A DNA stretch of 51,048 nucleotides. Source: Anaeroplasma bactoclasticum (GTDB lineage: Bacteria > Bacillota_I > Bacilli_A > Acholeplasmatales > Anaeroplasmataceae). Made by a program: the position numbers and the translations under genes. The stretch is from NCBI GenBank assembly GCA_023663825.1, contig JAMPGQ010000006.1:1-51048 (forward strand), given 5' to 3'. Every line of letters begins with the position of its first letter. The first letter of the stretch is position 1. A model generated the notes under the pieces. That model saw only the letters and a list, made by a program, of their open reading frames with translations, was not told where the DNA came from and made no database searches. This document shows positions 17,045 through 25,907 of the stretch, in pieces.

Positions 17045-19714
17045 ATGAAAAAAATTTTAGAATCAAGATTGGGTGAAACGATTATTTTTATTGTTTCCAC
17101 TACTTTTCATCTATTATTTTCATTAATAGCATATTCATTAAAACTAATCGGAAATTATAAAGGGAAATCTATTTGGCAAATGGCTACCTTGTATAAAAAC
17201 AGACCCGTAGAAAATTATCTTTGTGTAGCCTTTATTGTTATTTTTGTTCTTGAGATAGTTCTTTTTTTAGTGAGTACAATTTTACTGGTTTTAAAAAAGA
17301 AACGGTTAGGATATTATGTGCTTATTCCGTGGAGTTTAATTTCTACTTTAGTGATTTTATTTGTACATATTAGATATGGATTGTTAGGAGCTTTAGCCTT
17401 AGTATGCTTTACATTTGCTATTTTATTTTCTTCGGTAGCTTTAGCTTATTTGATTTATAGACATATTGCTTGTAAAGATTTTATAGAAGAGGATGAGCAT
17501 ATAGAGTACTCCAAATTCAAGAATTTATATAAACGTATTATATTGATAATGGAATGGGTGAGCTTAGGTTTATTTTTCACAATATTCATTATCCCAATGT
17601 ATACAGCTACTGAAGGTCTTCATTCAACATCGTACTTTCTTATTTATGCGATGACGGATAATTCTTATCCAATTTATATCTACATTTTCTTTATTCTCTT
17701 TTTTGTAGGCTTTCTTTTGAGTTTGTTATATCTTATATCAACGCTTTCTTATTATTTTAAGTCAGATAAAGCTTTTATAAAGAGCTCAAAGAATTATCTT
17801 TATAGTAATATTGTATTTACCTTGTTATTTTTCTTGGCAGGTTATTTTGTGTCTTTTTATATTAACATTAAAAAAGGAGATGCTTCATCTATAGCTTTTA
17901 TTCCTTTATTGTTAATGGCAGTTTTATTTATAGGATATTCTATTATTCAGGGAAAATTAGGAATTCATTTTGATGAAACAAAGCAAATAGGATCAAATCA
18001 AGAGCATAAATTAGAACCACTATTATGTATTATTTTACTAACAGGTATTACTTTCTTAACTTTAGCTTTTAATGTTATTGAAATTAAAACGACTATAAGT
18101 TCATTTAAAAGTGAAGTATCTTTATCAGGATATAAGCTATTAACCACCTACAAAGATTTAAGTGGTGGCTTTCAGGTTTTAGCCTTTAGTTTATTTGGGG
18201 TCTTGTTTATTTCTGCAGTGTTATTCCTTTTATCTTTAGTTGGATATTTTTCTAAATATAAGGAATACCCTAAGATAATTAAATTGACTGCTATAGCAAA
18301 TGTTGTTTTTATGTTGCTGATTGGACTATATGGCTTTTATTTCAAAATTGCTCAAAAGATTAATGAAGAAAACATTTTAAGTGTGTTAACAGCCTATAAT
18401 ATCTCATTACCAACAAATTATGAGTATAAAGTATCTAGTCAAAGCATATATCTTTTTGTTGCGAGCTTAGCTGTATTGATTTTTATGCTTGTTCGAGGCT
18501 TGTTTAATTATAAAATTGAAGACATAGAAAAAAAGCCTACTTGCTTAGATGAAGTAGAATCCTCTTTAAGAACTACTGATGCGCCAGCTATTCAATTTGA
18601 TTTTGATGCTTGCCCAGCATTTACAGAACTAGATTCTAAGCTAGAACAATTTAAGGAGGATTTAGAAGAAAGAAGAATGCATTTGTTTGAAAATCTTACA
18701 CTTCCTAATTTAGTACGTTTTGTGGTGGATTACGCAAGAGAATGTAGACTTCATCTTTCCTATTCCTTAGAGGATATTGCCACCTTTGTTGCAGGCTTAG
18801 GTGCTTCTAGGCTTTCAATTCTTCAAGGTATGAGTGGTACAGGAAAAACTAGCTTACCTAAAATATTTGCAGAAGCTATTTTAGGAACCTGTGAGGTTGT
18901 AGAAGTAGAATCCTCTTGGAGAGACAAAAATGAGCTATTAGGCTATTATAATGAATTTAGTAAATGCTTTACCCCAAAGAAATTTACACAATGCTTATAT
19001 AAGGCTAGATTAAACTCAGAAATTCCAACCTTTATTGTTTTAGATGAAATGAATTTAAGTAGAATTGAATATTATTTTTCTGACTTTTTATCATTAATGG
19101 AACACGAAGAACATTTGCGTAAAATTAAGCTTTTAAATGTAAAGCTATACCGTACTTTAAATCAAGAACAGATTTCTTATTATGGTTTAACAGATGATCA
19201 TACAATCGATATTCCTACAAATGTTTGGTTTATAGGAACAGCCAATCGTGATGAATCTACCTTCGAAATTAGTGATAAGGTTTATGATAGAGCTCAAACT
19301 ATGAATTTTAATAAGCGTGCTCCTAAGATTCATTCCTTTAGTGAACCATTAGATCAAAGATTTGTAACCTATGAAGGAATTGCTAACCTATTTAAAGAGG
19401 CAAAAGAAAGCTATAGCTTTGATGCAGAAGAGAATAAGATTATTCAAAAGGTAGAAAAACTATTGCTTCCATATAATATTTCCTTTGGAAATCGTATTTT
19501 AAAGCAAATGGAAGACTTTGTAAAAATTTATTGTGCTTGTTTTGGTGATAAGGATGCTGTTTTAAATGATGCTGTTGAAAAGATTTTATTAAGTAAGGTT
19601 GTTTCTAAGCTAGAAGTAAAGATTGTAGAGAATAAAGAAGCTTTAGCTATTGAATTTGATAAGCTTGGCTTATCTTTATGTAGTGCTTTTGTTCGTAAGC
19701 TAAATGAGGATTAG
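17045..19714 (+). CDS. 12-TM protein fused to a McrB-like AAA+ ATPase
   Basis: An 889-residue protein. Residues about 10-490 contain roughly twelve hydrophobic segments. A linker (about 495-570) leads to an AAA+ domain (about 575-885) with Walker A GMSGTGKTS (595-603), Walker B FIVLDEMN (D667, E668) and a sensor-1 region FIGTANRDES. The Walker A and DEMN forms are those of McrB/MoxR-like (AAA_5) ATPases; SSWRDKNELLGYYN is also typical of McrB relatives. Such ATPases are normally soluble, so the polytopic membrane fusion is unusual. The next gene starts 5 bases after the stop, as McrC follows McrB. The role is unknown; defence, proteolysis or envelope remodelling are all possible. Confidence 0.85.
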   Translation: MKKILESRLGETIIFIVSTTFHLLFSLIAYSLKLIGNYKGKSIWQMATLYKNRPVENYLCVAFIVIFVLEIVLFLVSTILLVLKKKRLGYYVLIPWSLISTLVILFVHIRYGLLGALALVCFTFAILFSSVALAYLIYRHIACKDFIEEDEHIEYSKFKNLYKRIILIMEWVSLGLFFTIFIIPMYTATEGLHSTSYFLIYAMTDNSYPIYIYIFFILFFVGFLLSLLYLISTLSYYFKSDKAFIKSSKNYLYSNIVFTLLFFLAGYFVSFYINIKKGDASSIAFIPLLLMAVLFIGYSIIQGKLGIHFDETKQIGSNQEHKLEPLLCIILLTGITFLTLAFNVIEIKTTISSFKSEVSLSGYKLLTTYKDLSGGFQVLAFSLFGVLFISAVLFLLSLVGYFSKYKEYPKIIKLTAIANVVFMLLIGLYGFYFKIAQKINEENILSVLTAYNISLPTNYEYKVSSQSIYLFVASLAVLIFMLVRGLFNYKIEDIEKKPTCLDEVESSLRTTDAPAIQFDFDACPAFTELDSKLEQFKEDLEERRMHLFENLTLPNLVRFVVDYARECRLHLSYSLEDIATFVAGLGASRLSILQGMSGTGKTSLPKIFAEAILGTCEVVEVESSWRDKNELLGYYNEFSKCFTPKKFTQCLYKARLNSEIPTFIVLDEMNLSRIEYYFSDFLSLMEHEEHLRKIKLLNVKLYRTLNQEQISYYGLTDDHTIDIPTNVWFIGTANRDESTFEISDKVYDRAQTMNFNKRAPKIHSFSEPLDQRFVTYEGIANLFKEAKESYSFDAEENKIIQKVEKLLLPYNISFGNRILKQMEDFVKIYCACFGDKDAVLNDAVEKILLSKVVSKLEVKIVENKEALAIEFDKLGLSLCSAFVRKLNED

Positions 19715-19718
19715 ATTT

Positions 19719-21269
19719 ATGGACTTTAGTTATGAAGAACAGGCAGAGTTTAGTAAGCTTAGCGAATATTATGCTAAGCTAGAACAATTTTTAAAAAATA
19801 ATAAAAAACTAACATATATGGAGCTAGATTATGCAGTGGTTCATGATTTAACTTTGTTTACTGTTGAACCTGATTTTAGCTTTGAAGCTTTAGAAGAGGA
19901 CATCAATAATATTATTAAAACCATACCTGCGATGAAGCAGATTTTTGCCAAACCATTCATTCATCTTAAGGAACAAAATGTAATTCTTCCTACTGAATCT
20001 GTGCGAATTATTAACAATAATACAATTCAGCATATCTCTTCTCATAGCGAGCTTTGGTCTGATGTAACGAAGGATGAAATTAAACCAATTAAGCTTTTAA
20101 CAAGAACCTATGAGGATAATTATGGAATTTATGAGAACTTAATATTTTGTAAAACAGTGGATGAGGTTTTAGCTTTTGCAAGAAATAATCTAAGAATTTT
20201 ACAGGAATTGATTTACACAAATCAAACTATAGAAATTAATCTTTTAGAGCGCCTAAATCACTTGAATTATTTTTTGGCTTTAGGTAAGCTTCATACAGGG
20301 TATAGTCGTAATTTTGATTCCTATTATGGTGTTTCAATGCGTTGTTTAAATAAATTACAATTTATTATGAATACACTTGTGCCTAGATTAAAACGTCCAG
20401 TTTATAAAAACAATAAAGCTAGACCTAAAAATTTAAAAACACGGAAAACAAATATTTTGTCTATGCATCGCGATTATCATCAAATTTATAAGCTTTCTAA
20501 ATATTTTTCACTACGTCACATTGGTGGTGTAGAGGAATTTGAAGAGGTGAATTTAAATGCTTTACAGAAGAATTACTATCACTTCTGTGTGATATTAACT
20601 ATTTTTTCTATTGGGCATTTTAATTTTGATTGTGACAAGGATAAGGCAATTTTATTTTCTAGATTAAATATGAGTTTTCAATTCAAAGCATGGAAATTGA
20701 ATTTAAAAGGAATCCAAACCAAAAAGTATTCTATTTTATCCATAAGCTTTAAAAAGGATACAACCTATACAATTCTTTTAATTCCTACGATATTTAAGGA
20801 TAATGAAGCACTTATAAAAACAATAATGGAAGAACAAATAGCAGATGAGTATATTTGCTGTAATCCTTTTGACTTTGCTTCTTCCTTAGAAATCAGCATG
20901 ACAAGCTTAGAATCCTTTAGAAGAATAGAGCAGTTTCTTTTAAAAGGGATGATTTATTCTGATAACAAAAGAGAAGATTGCCCGTTTTGTAATCATCAGT
21001 TGATTTTAAATGAAGAATCCTCTATGACAAATCGACCTATTTATGAATGCTTATCTTGTAGAACTATAATTGAATATGGGTATTGTTCTAATAGTAAAAA
21101 AACGTATTCCTATACTAAAATAGCAGGACTAACAAAATCACGAGTGGAAGGTGATCCTTGGCTAAGAAAGAGGAAGCTAGAAGCCCAAATGTGTTTTAGA
21201 AATATTACAAAGATCAATGAAGAAATGGAAATCGTTTGTCCATATTGCAATGTGGTTCATTCATTTTGA
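19719..21269 (+). CDS. zinc-ribbon protein, possible DUF2357/McrC-like partner
   Basis: A 516-residue soluble protein. The middle (about 120-175, LTRTYEDNYGIYENLIFCKTV) faintly resembles the DUF2357 region of McrC-like proteins, with aligned acidic, Tyr and Glu-Asn residues; I give this low weight. The C-terminus holds Cys pairs CPFC (421/424), CLSC (444/447) and CPYC (507/510), a zinc-ribbon signature. No clear PD-(D/E)XK nuclease motif was found. The start at 19719 follows GAGG at 19707-19710; an ATG at 19704 overlaps the upstream gene but lacks a ribosome site. It is tightly coupled to the AAA+ gene and probably its effector or adaptor. Confidence 0.65.
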   Translation: MDFSYEEQAEFSKLSEYYAKLEQFLKNNKKLTYMELDYAVVHDLTLFTVEPDFSFEALEEDINNIIKTIPAMKQIFAKPFIHLKEQNVILPTESVRIINNNTIQHISSHSELWSDVTKDEIKPIKLLTRTYEDNYGIYENLIFCKTVDEVLAFARNNLRILQELIYTNQTIEINLLERLNHLNYFLALGKLHTGYSRNFDSYYGVSMRCLNKLQFIMNTLVPRLKRPVYKNNKARPKNLKTRKTNILSMHRDYHQIYKLSKYFSLRHIGGVEEFEEVNLNALQKNYYHFCVILTIFSIGHFNFDCDKDKAILFSRLNMSFQFKAWKLNLKGIQTKKYSILSISFKKDTTYTILLIPTIFKDNEALIKTIMEEQIADEYICCNPFDFASSLEISMTSLESFRRIEQFLLKGMIYSDNKREDCPFCNHQLILNEESSMTNRPIYECLSCRTIIEYGYCSNSKKTYSYTKIAGLTKSRVEGDPWLRKRKLEAQMCFRNITKINEEMEIVCPYCNVVHSF

Positions 21270-21294
21270 CAATAGAGGTTAAACCAAGTATAAT
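21266..21294 (+). promoter_or_regulatory. internal promoter overlapping a stop codon
   Basis: TTGACA (21266-21271) overlaps the TGA stop (21267-21269) of the zinc-ribbon gene. A 17-base spacer leads to TATAAT (21289-21294), both hexamers full consensus. It would give the two small downstream genes separate, strong expression. Confidence 0.8.
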
Positions 21295-21318
21295 ACATGA
21301 TAGAAATGAGGATTGTTT

Positions 21319-21819
21319 ATGTTTAATTTTTTTAAAAAAAAGCCAAAGGAAAAGCTAGATTGTTTAGGATATTATGATATTAAACCCTATCATTATTTTG
21401 AATCTAATATGGTTTATGCAAAAGACATTTTGGTTTTAAAAGATAATTTTGGAAAGGTATATACTCGTCTTTTTAAAGGAACAATTTTTATTTTCACCTT
21501 TGTTGATAATGAAAATGGTTTTATAAAACAAAATTATAATTATGAAGCATTAAAAGATAAAATAGATGCAGTGATTTTAGAGGGACATAATTCGGTTGTG
21601 AATTTGATTATATTTAAAAATGATACACCTGAAACAATTCGCATTGCAAAAGAGGTTGTAGTTAATACGAAGAAGGAGTTTAATCAAACCTTTGTTTATG
21701 ATGCAGATAACGTACGATTGAAATTTTATCGTCCTGTTCCTAGTTTTTATTCATTATATAATCACTATATAGAAGCTATGGTGTTTGATTTGGGCGCTAT
21801 AGATTTAGAAAAGAGGTAA
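21319..21819 (+). CDS. unknown 166-residue cytoplasmic protein
   Basis: Not recognised. It starts with a basic cluster (FNFFKKKPKEK) and continues as a mixed alpha/beta sequence without TM segments or Cys motifs. The start at 21319 follows GAGGA with a 6-base gap; a TTG two codons upstream is less likely. It lies behind its own consensus promoter and 3 bases before the next gene, so it is probably expressed with that membrane protein. The position next to the AAA+ pair suggests a shared process, but no motif supports a specific role. Confidence 0.7.
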   Translation: MFNFFKKKPKEKLDCLGYYDIKPYHYFESNMVYAKDILVLKDNFGKVYTRLFKGTIFIFTFVDNENGFIKQNYNYEALKDKIDAVILEGHNSVVNLIIFKNDTPETIRIAKEVVVNTKKEFNQTFVYDADNVRLKFYRPVPSFYSLYNHYIEAMVFDLGAIDLEKR

Positions 21820-21822
21820 GCC

Positions 21823-22497
21823 ATGAGAAATATAAAGACACGATATTTATGGATTAGTGTAGCAGTAAGCTTTTTGCTTGCTGTTGGACTTATTATTGGG
21901 GTGACACAGACAAAAGGCGCTTGGACTCAAGTGTTTATTGTGCTGATTGCTATTGTTTTTATCTATATGACTATCGCAATTCAAATGGCATCAGTAAAAA
22001 GCTTTAGATATAAACCAAAGCCTAAAAATTATCCAACAAAATCCTATCTTTATCTAGCAGAGGATATGGATGAGAATTTGCAAAAGAAGGGGTATAAACC
22101 AAGAGTCACGCCTTATGGAATAAGCTATCTTAAAGTAGATAAAACAAATGCTTATAAGATTGTTTTAGTACGGAATTGTGAAAAATATTTTAATCAGGAT
22201 GAAGAACAAAACAATTCTATTCCACCTAACAAATCCTTAGAAAAATGCAAGAAGTTTATTGGCTTTGAAATTTTTTATGATTATGATGAGGATACCTTAA
22301 GAAAAATTCCTGATTTTAATCTTCAAGGAAATAATGTATATTATAGTGGATTATATATAGAAGATAATAAAATTACTTGTCCAAATTATATTGAGCCTAC
22401 AGAAGACTTTAGCAATCTATATGAGGCTATAAAAAGTGATTTAATGTTAAAGGATATAGAGCCCTCTATTGATAATGTTTTGGAGAAGAACGAGTAA
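21823..22497 (+). CDS. unknown protein with two N-terminal TM segments
   Basis: Not recognised. A 224-residue protein with two hydrophobic segments (about 8-28 and 34-54) and a soluble domain of about 165 residues (rich in Tyr, Asp, Lys; contains GFEIFYDYDEDTL), probably facing the cytoplasm. Ribosome site AAGAGG. It follows the 166-residue gene after 3 bases. The membrane anchor parallels the 12-TM AAA+ protein upstream, so the products could meet at the membrane; this is inference. Confidence 0.7.
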   Translation: MRNIKTRYLWISVAVSFLLAVGLIIGVTQTKGAWTQVFIVLIAIVFIYMTIAIQMASVKSFRYKPKPKNYPTKSYLYLAEDMDENLQKKGYKPRVTPYGISYLKVDKTNAYKIVLVRNCEKYFNQDEEQNNSIPPNKSLEKCKKFIGFEIFYDYDEDTLRKIPDFNLQGNNVYYSGLYIEDNKITCPNYIEPTEDFSNLYEAIKSDLMLKDIEPSIDNVLEKNE

Positions 22498-22501
22498 AAA
22501 G

Positions 22502-22677
22502 TTAATCTTTGATAAGAAAGAAGATGGAACAGGAAGATAGAGATTCAATACGTTTGATGGTAAAGAAATCATAACGGCCTGCTTTAATCAAATAGATTTT
22601 TACTATTTGTTAGAAAATCAAAGAATGTAGTAAAGTTTGCGGAAGGAGAAAATGAATCTTCTGGTGGGGCTTTTTAG
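22502..22677 (+). pseudogene. decayed ORF remnant
   Basis: Between 22498 and 22717 there is no intact gene, but one frame reads LIFDKKEDGTGR, a TAG, then RFNTFDGKEIITACFNQIDF and YYLLENQ. After a one-base shift it continues KNVVKFAEGENESSGGAF to a TAG at 22675-22677. The amino-acid composition looks like real coding sequence broken by one stop and one frameshift. No family is recognised. Confidence 0.35.
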
Positions 22678-22717
22678 TATGTGTGTTGTAAAGACAGTTT
22701 GAATTTGAGGTAGGAAA

Positions 22718-23455
22718 ATGAAAATTACAGTGATAAATGGATGCGAAAAACGGGGTGTGACTTATAAGCTAAAGGAGATTTTTTTAAGTCATTTTAAAGA
22801 TATTTCAAAAATCACAGAATATTATCTTCCAAAGGATTGTCCTTCCTTTTGTGTGGGATGTACAAACTGTTTTATGAATGGGGAGAATACTTGTAAAGAT
22901 TTTTCTTATATAAATAAAATTGAAAAATCCTTATTAGAAGCTGATTTAATTGTGATGACATCCCCTGCATATGTTATGCATACTACAGGAGCAATGAAGG
23001 CAATGCTTGATCATTTTGCTTACCTATGGATGCCACATAGACCTGACCCTTCTTTGTTTGGAAAACGAGCTGTTATTATTACGCAATGCCTTGGTGCAGG
23101 AGCTAAGCAAGCAGCAAAAGATATAAAGCATAGCTTATCATGGTGGGGAATATCTAAAATAGGTGTTTTTAGTGGTTCGCTTATGAGTGATATTCTTTGG
23201 GATAGACTTTCTAAAAGGAAACAAAACGAACTTACAAAAAAGGTAAATAAACTTGCTCATAGATTTGCAAAAATAAATTATAAAAAACCAGCACATACAA
23301 AATGGATTACGAAAATAAAATTTAAGCTCTGCCGTTTAATTCAAAAAAAAGTATACAAAAAAGGTGTAGCCGGACTAGATTGTAAGTATTGGCAAGAGCA
23401 TGGCTGGCTTGATAAAAAACGTCCATGGAAACATAACAAAAAGGAGAATGTATAA
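22718..23455 (+). CDS. flavodoxin-fold NAD(P)H-dependent oxidoreductase
   Basis: A 245-residue protein of the FMN-dependent NADPH reductase/flavodoxin-like family. It begins MKITVINGCEKRGVTYKL, the phosphate-binding loop after strand 1, and contains TSPAYVMHTTGAMKAMLDHF, the usual FMN-contacting segment. A Cys cluster (CPSFCVGCTNCF, then another Cys) near residues 42-60 resembles the iron-sulfur-flavoprotein subgroup but with different spacing. The C-terminal 60 residues are very basic. The start at 22718 follows TTGAGGTAGG. Probably cytoplasmic redox detoxification; substrate unknown. Confidence 0.8.
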   Translation: MKITVINGCEKRGVTYKLKEIFLSHFKDISKITEYYLPKDCPSFCVGCTNCFMNGENTCKDFSYINKIEKSLLEADLIVMTSPAYVMHTTGAMKAMLDHFAYLWMPHRPDPSLFGKRAVIITQCLGAGAKQAAKDIKHSLSWWGISKIGVFSGSLMSDILWDRLSKRKQNELTKKVNKLAHRFAKINYKKPAHTKWITKIKFKLCRLIQKKVYKKGVAGLDCKYWQEHGWLDKKRPWKHNKKENV

Positions 23456-23489
23456 TCATATTTGTGATTGATTATATGTTGAATGAAGT

Positions 23490-23987
23490 ATGTTATATTA
23501 TAAGAAATTAGCTTCCTTTTTAGGAACAATTACTATAGTTTGTAGTGAAGAATATTTAATTGCTTTATGGATAGAAGGACAATCTTTAGAATCTCACTTT
23601 GATTTGCAAAAAATGGAGTCTAAAGAAATCCCAATATTATTACAAACAGAGGACTGGTTAAAAAGATATTTCAATAATGAAAAACCATCTCTAAAGGAAC
23701 TACCAATGCATTTAGAGGGAAGTCCTTTTCAACTAGAGGTATGGAAACTATTATGTGAAATTCCATATGGGACAACTGCAACCTATAAAGCTTTAGCTTT
23801 AGAGCTTGCAAGAAGAATGGGTAAAGAAAAAATGTCAGCTCAAGCAGTTGGTGGAGCTGTAGGGAGAAATCCTATTTCTATTATTATTCCATGTCATCGT
23901 GTAATAGGAACAAACGGAGGTATGGTTGGATATAACGGTGGAATATCTATCAAAGAAAAATTATTACATTTTGAAAAAAATATATAA
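23490..23987 (+). CDS. ogt: methylated-DNA-protein-cysteine methyltransferase
   Basis: A 165-residue O6-alkylguanine-DNA alkyltransferase. The C-terminal domain has SPFQLEVWKLLCEIPYGTT, the DNA-reading region AVGGAVGRNP, and the active-site motif PCHRV with acceptor C135, followed by GYNGG. It removes alkyl groups from O6-guanine in a single-use reaction. The length is normal for Ogt. The start at 23490 has only a weak upstream ribosome site (GAATGAAG). A good terminator follows. Confidence 0.93.
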   Translation: MLYYKKLASFLGTITIVCSEEYLIALWIEGQSLESHFDLQKMESKEIPILLQTEDWLKRYFNNEKPSLKELPMHLEGSPFQLEVWKLLCEIPYGTTATYKALALELARRMGKEKMSAQAVGGAVGRNPISIIIPCHRVIGTNGGMVGYNGGISIKEKLLHFEKNI

Positions 23988-23994
23988 AGAGTTA

Positions 23995-24034
23995 AAAAGC
24001 ATGATTGAATTAGTTTTATAATCATGCTTTTTTG
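23995..24034 (+). terminator. intrinsic terminator after ogt
   Basis: AAAAGCATGATT (23995-24006) pairs perfectly with AATCATGCTTTT (24020-24031), and the T run continues to 24033. A strong candidate separating ogt from the next promoter. Confidence 0.85.
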
Positions 24035-24098
24035 TTGTAGAACATTTGTACTACAAAACATCTTCCTTGACAAATGTATGCGGGGGGGGGGGTATAAT
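24035..24098 (+). promoter_or_regulatory. promoter with an 11-G tract against its -10
   Basis: TTGACA (24067-24072) and TATAAT (24093-24098) are separated by 20 bases, and the last 11 spacer bases are an uninterrupted G run (24082-24092) touching the -10. The optimal spacer is 17, so losing three Gs would restore it. A long mononucleotide run here is the expected layout of a slipped-strand phase-variable promoter. A dyad TTGTAG/CTACAA (24035-24040, 24051-24056) lies just upstream of the -35. It drives a secreted protein gene. Confidence 0.7.
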
Positions 24099-24128
24099 GA
24101 AGGTAAATACAGAAAGGAAGAAAAAAAT

Positions 24129-25907
24129 ATGAAAAAAATAAGAAGTTTACTACTTGCCTTTGTAGCATTATTTGCATTCACAATGGCAATAGTAACAGTA
24201 AACGCAACAGTAGAAGTAGAAGATGGCACTACATCATTCTTTGCTGGAGATTTTTATGTTGGCGTTGCAAAGAGTAGTAATAAGCAAGCACCTTCTAGTA
24301 CATCAATTACTAGAAACGGAATTAAGCTTTTAATGCCACCCTCAACTAATAAGTATAATGATGCTTTTGCATTTTCTGAAGCAACGAATGATACAGGTAA
24401 GACTTTCCCTGATGAAATGGCATTCGGTGGTGACCGTACATTTACGATTGATTTAAGTGAATTATCTGATCAGCAGATTGCTACTATCGATTTCTATTGG
24501 TATACAAATAGTGAGAATAAAGTAGTTACAGTTGGATCTTCAGCGGTATCCGTAACAACTGATGCTAATAATATCAATAAAGTATTGAAAACTTCATCAA
24601 TAGATAATTTCACTTCATCTGATGGGCCAACAATTACAGGAAATTCAAATGTTGTATTTTTACAAATTGATGTTCATATTAAATCATTAAAAGTTAGTGC
24701 AGCAGATGCCATTACTGCAATTGGTACAGTATCTTATACACAAGAATGTTTGAATAAGATAAATGTTGCAAAAGCTGCTGTTGATGCATGTGATGATCGT
24801 ACTGCTATTTCTAATATTGCCACATATGATGCCGCTTTAGAGGCTTTTGAACAAGCAAAAGATGCAGCAGTTGCTGATTTTGTTGATAGTGTTAATGCTT
24901 TAGTTATGGTTACAGCAGACTCTTATCCTACAATTGTGGCTTTAAAAGCAAAATATAAGGTGTTATTAGCTGCTGAAAGAGAAGTTTCACAAGTTGTTGA
25001 AGGAAAAGAGAGATTAGATAATGCTGAAGAACAATTATACTATGAAGCATATGACTCATTAAATACAACTCTAAATTTTAATCACTTAGAAGAAAAAACC
25101 TATGATTCAAATGAAATTTTAGCAGAGTCTATATTTAAGGTTTATGCTAGCGAGACAAGTACTGTTGTAGTAGATAGTTCATCAGGTGTAAAAAGACTTA
25201 AATTAGGTGGAGCACAAGTTCCTGCTGGCTCTGAAATTAAGGATGGTAATACTGTTATAGGATATACATCTTCTAATACTAAAACAATTGAATTTGATGT
25301 TATGGATTCAGGTACTTTAAAGGTGAAAGTTCAAAGCTCTTCATCAACTGGTGATCCTCGTAAATTGAATTTATATATGAACACAATTAGTGAGGGTACA
25401 TTTTTACATGAATTTGTTGCACCTACATCAAATCCTGCTGTACAAGAATACAAAATTACAGCAGCTGGACATTATATTTTAGGAAGCCCTGCAAGTGGTG
25501 TTAATATTACAGAGCTTGCATTTGAAAAAGATCCAGAGGTAGAGGCTTCTACTGATTTCTATTTAGATCATGGATATAATGAAGCAGGCACAGAATTAAT
25601 TAGAGTTGTTATGGTTGCTAAAAATGTTGGTACAGCAGAAGTTGAAGTGATGGAAAATTATATCAATACTGGAAAAATCCGTATTAACATTACTAATGCT
25701 AATAATAATAGCCTAATTCTTAATGATACTTCACACTTTATTTTAGCAAAGAATATTGTTACAGGCTCAGGAGCAACTTATTCATTCACTGACTCTGAAG
25801 ATGGTTTAATTGTTTGTGAAGAAGCAGAAAATACACTTTATGGAATATGCGTAATAGCTGTATCTAATGATGGCGCAGACTTGCTTGAACAATATCAAGG
25901 ATGGTGA
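24129..25907 (+). CDS. secreted surface-type protein, unknown
   Basis: A 592-residue protein with a signal peptide (MKKIRSLLLAFVALFAFTMA, probable cleavage after VNA near 32). A beta-rich region (about 38-195) is followed by a helical segment (about 200-265; AIGTVSYTQECLNKI, NIATYDAALEAFEQAK) resembling repeats common in clostridial surface proteins. A second helical stretch and two further beta-rich regions follow. There is no LPXTG motif or C-terminal anchor. The start at 24129 follows AAAGGAAG. The TGA at 25905 is followed in frame by 27 sense codons to a TAA at 25989, hinting at a lost stop-proximal segment or readthrough. Possibly an adhesin or glycan-binding protein; not assigned to a family. 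Confidence 0.75.
   Translation: MKKIRSLLLAFVALFAFTMAIVTVNATVEVEDGTTSFFAGDFYVGVAKSSNKQAPSSTSITRNGIKLLMPPSTNKYNDAFAFSEATNDTGKTFPDEMAFGGDRTFTIDLSELSDQQIATIDFYWYTNSENKVVTVGSSAVSVTTDANNINKVLKTSSIDNFTSSDGPTITGNSNVVFLQIDVHIKSLKVSAADAITAIGTVSYTQECLNKINVAKAAVDACDDRTAISNIATYDAALEAFEQAKDAAVADFVDSVNALVMVTADSYPTIVALKAKYKVLLAAEREVSQVVEGKERLDNAEEQLYYEAYDSLNTTLNFNHLEEKTYDSNEILAESIFKVYASETSTVVVDSSSGVKRLKLGGAQVPAGSEIKDGNTVIGYTSSNTKTIEFDVMDSGTLKVKVQSSSSTGDPRKLNLYMNTISEGTFLHEFVAPTSNPAVQEYKITAAGHYILGSPASGVNITELAFEKDPEVEASTDFYLDHGYNEAGTELIRVVMVAKNVGTAEVEVMENYINTGKIRINITNANNNSLILNDTSHFILAKNIVTGSGATYSFTDSEDGLIVCEEAENTLYGICVIAVSNDGADLLEQYQGW

Noticed and set aside
25905-25907. TGA read as tryptophan (Mollicutes code)
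   Set aside because: TGA serves as the natural stop at coupled junctions such as 2567, 10926, 27657 and 35437, and TGG is used for Trp throughout, so the standard code applies.
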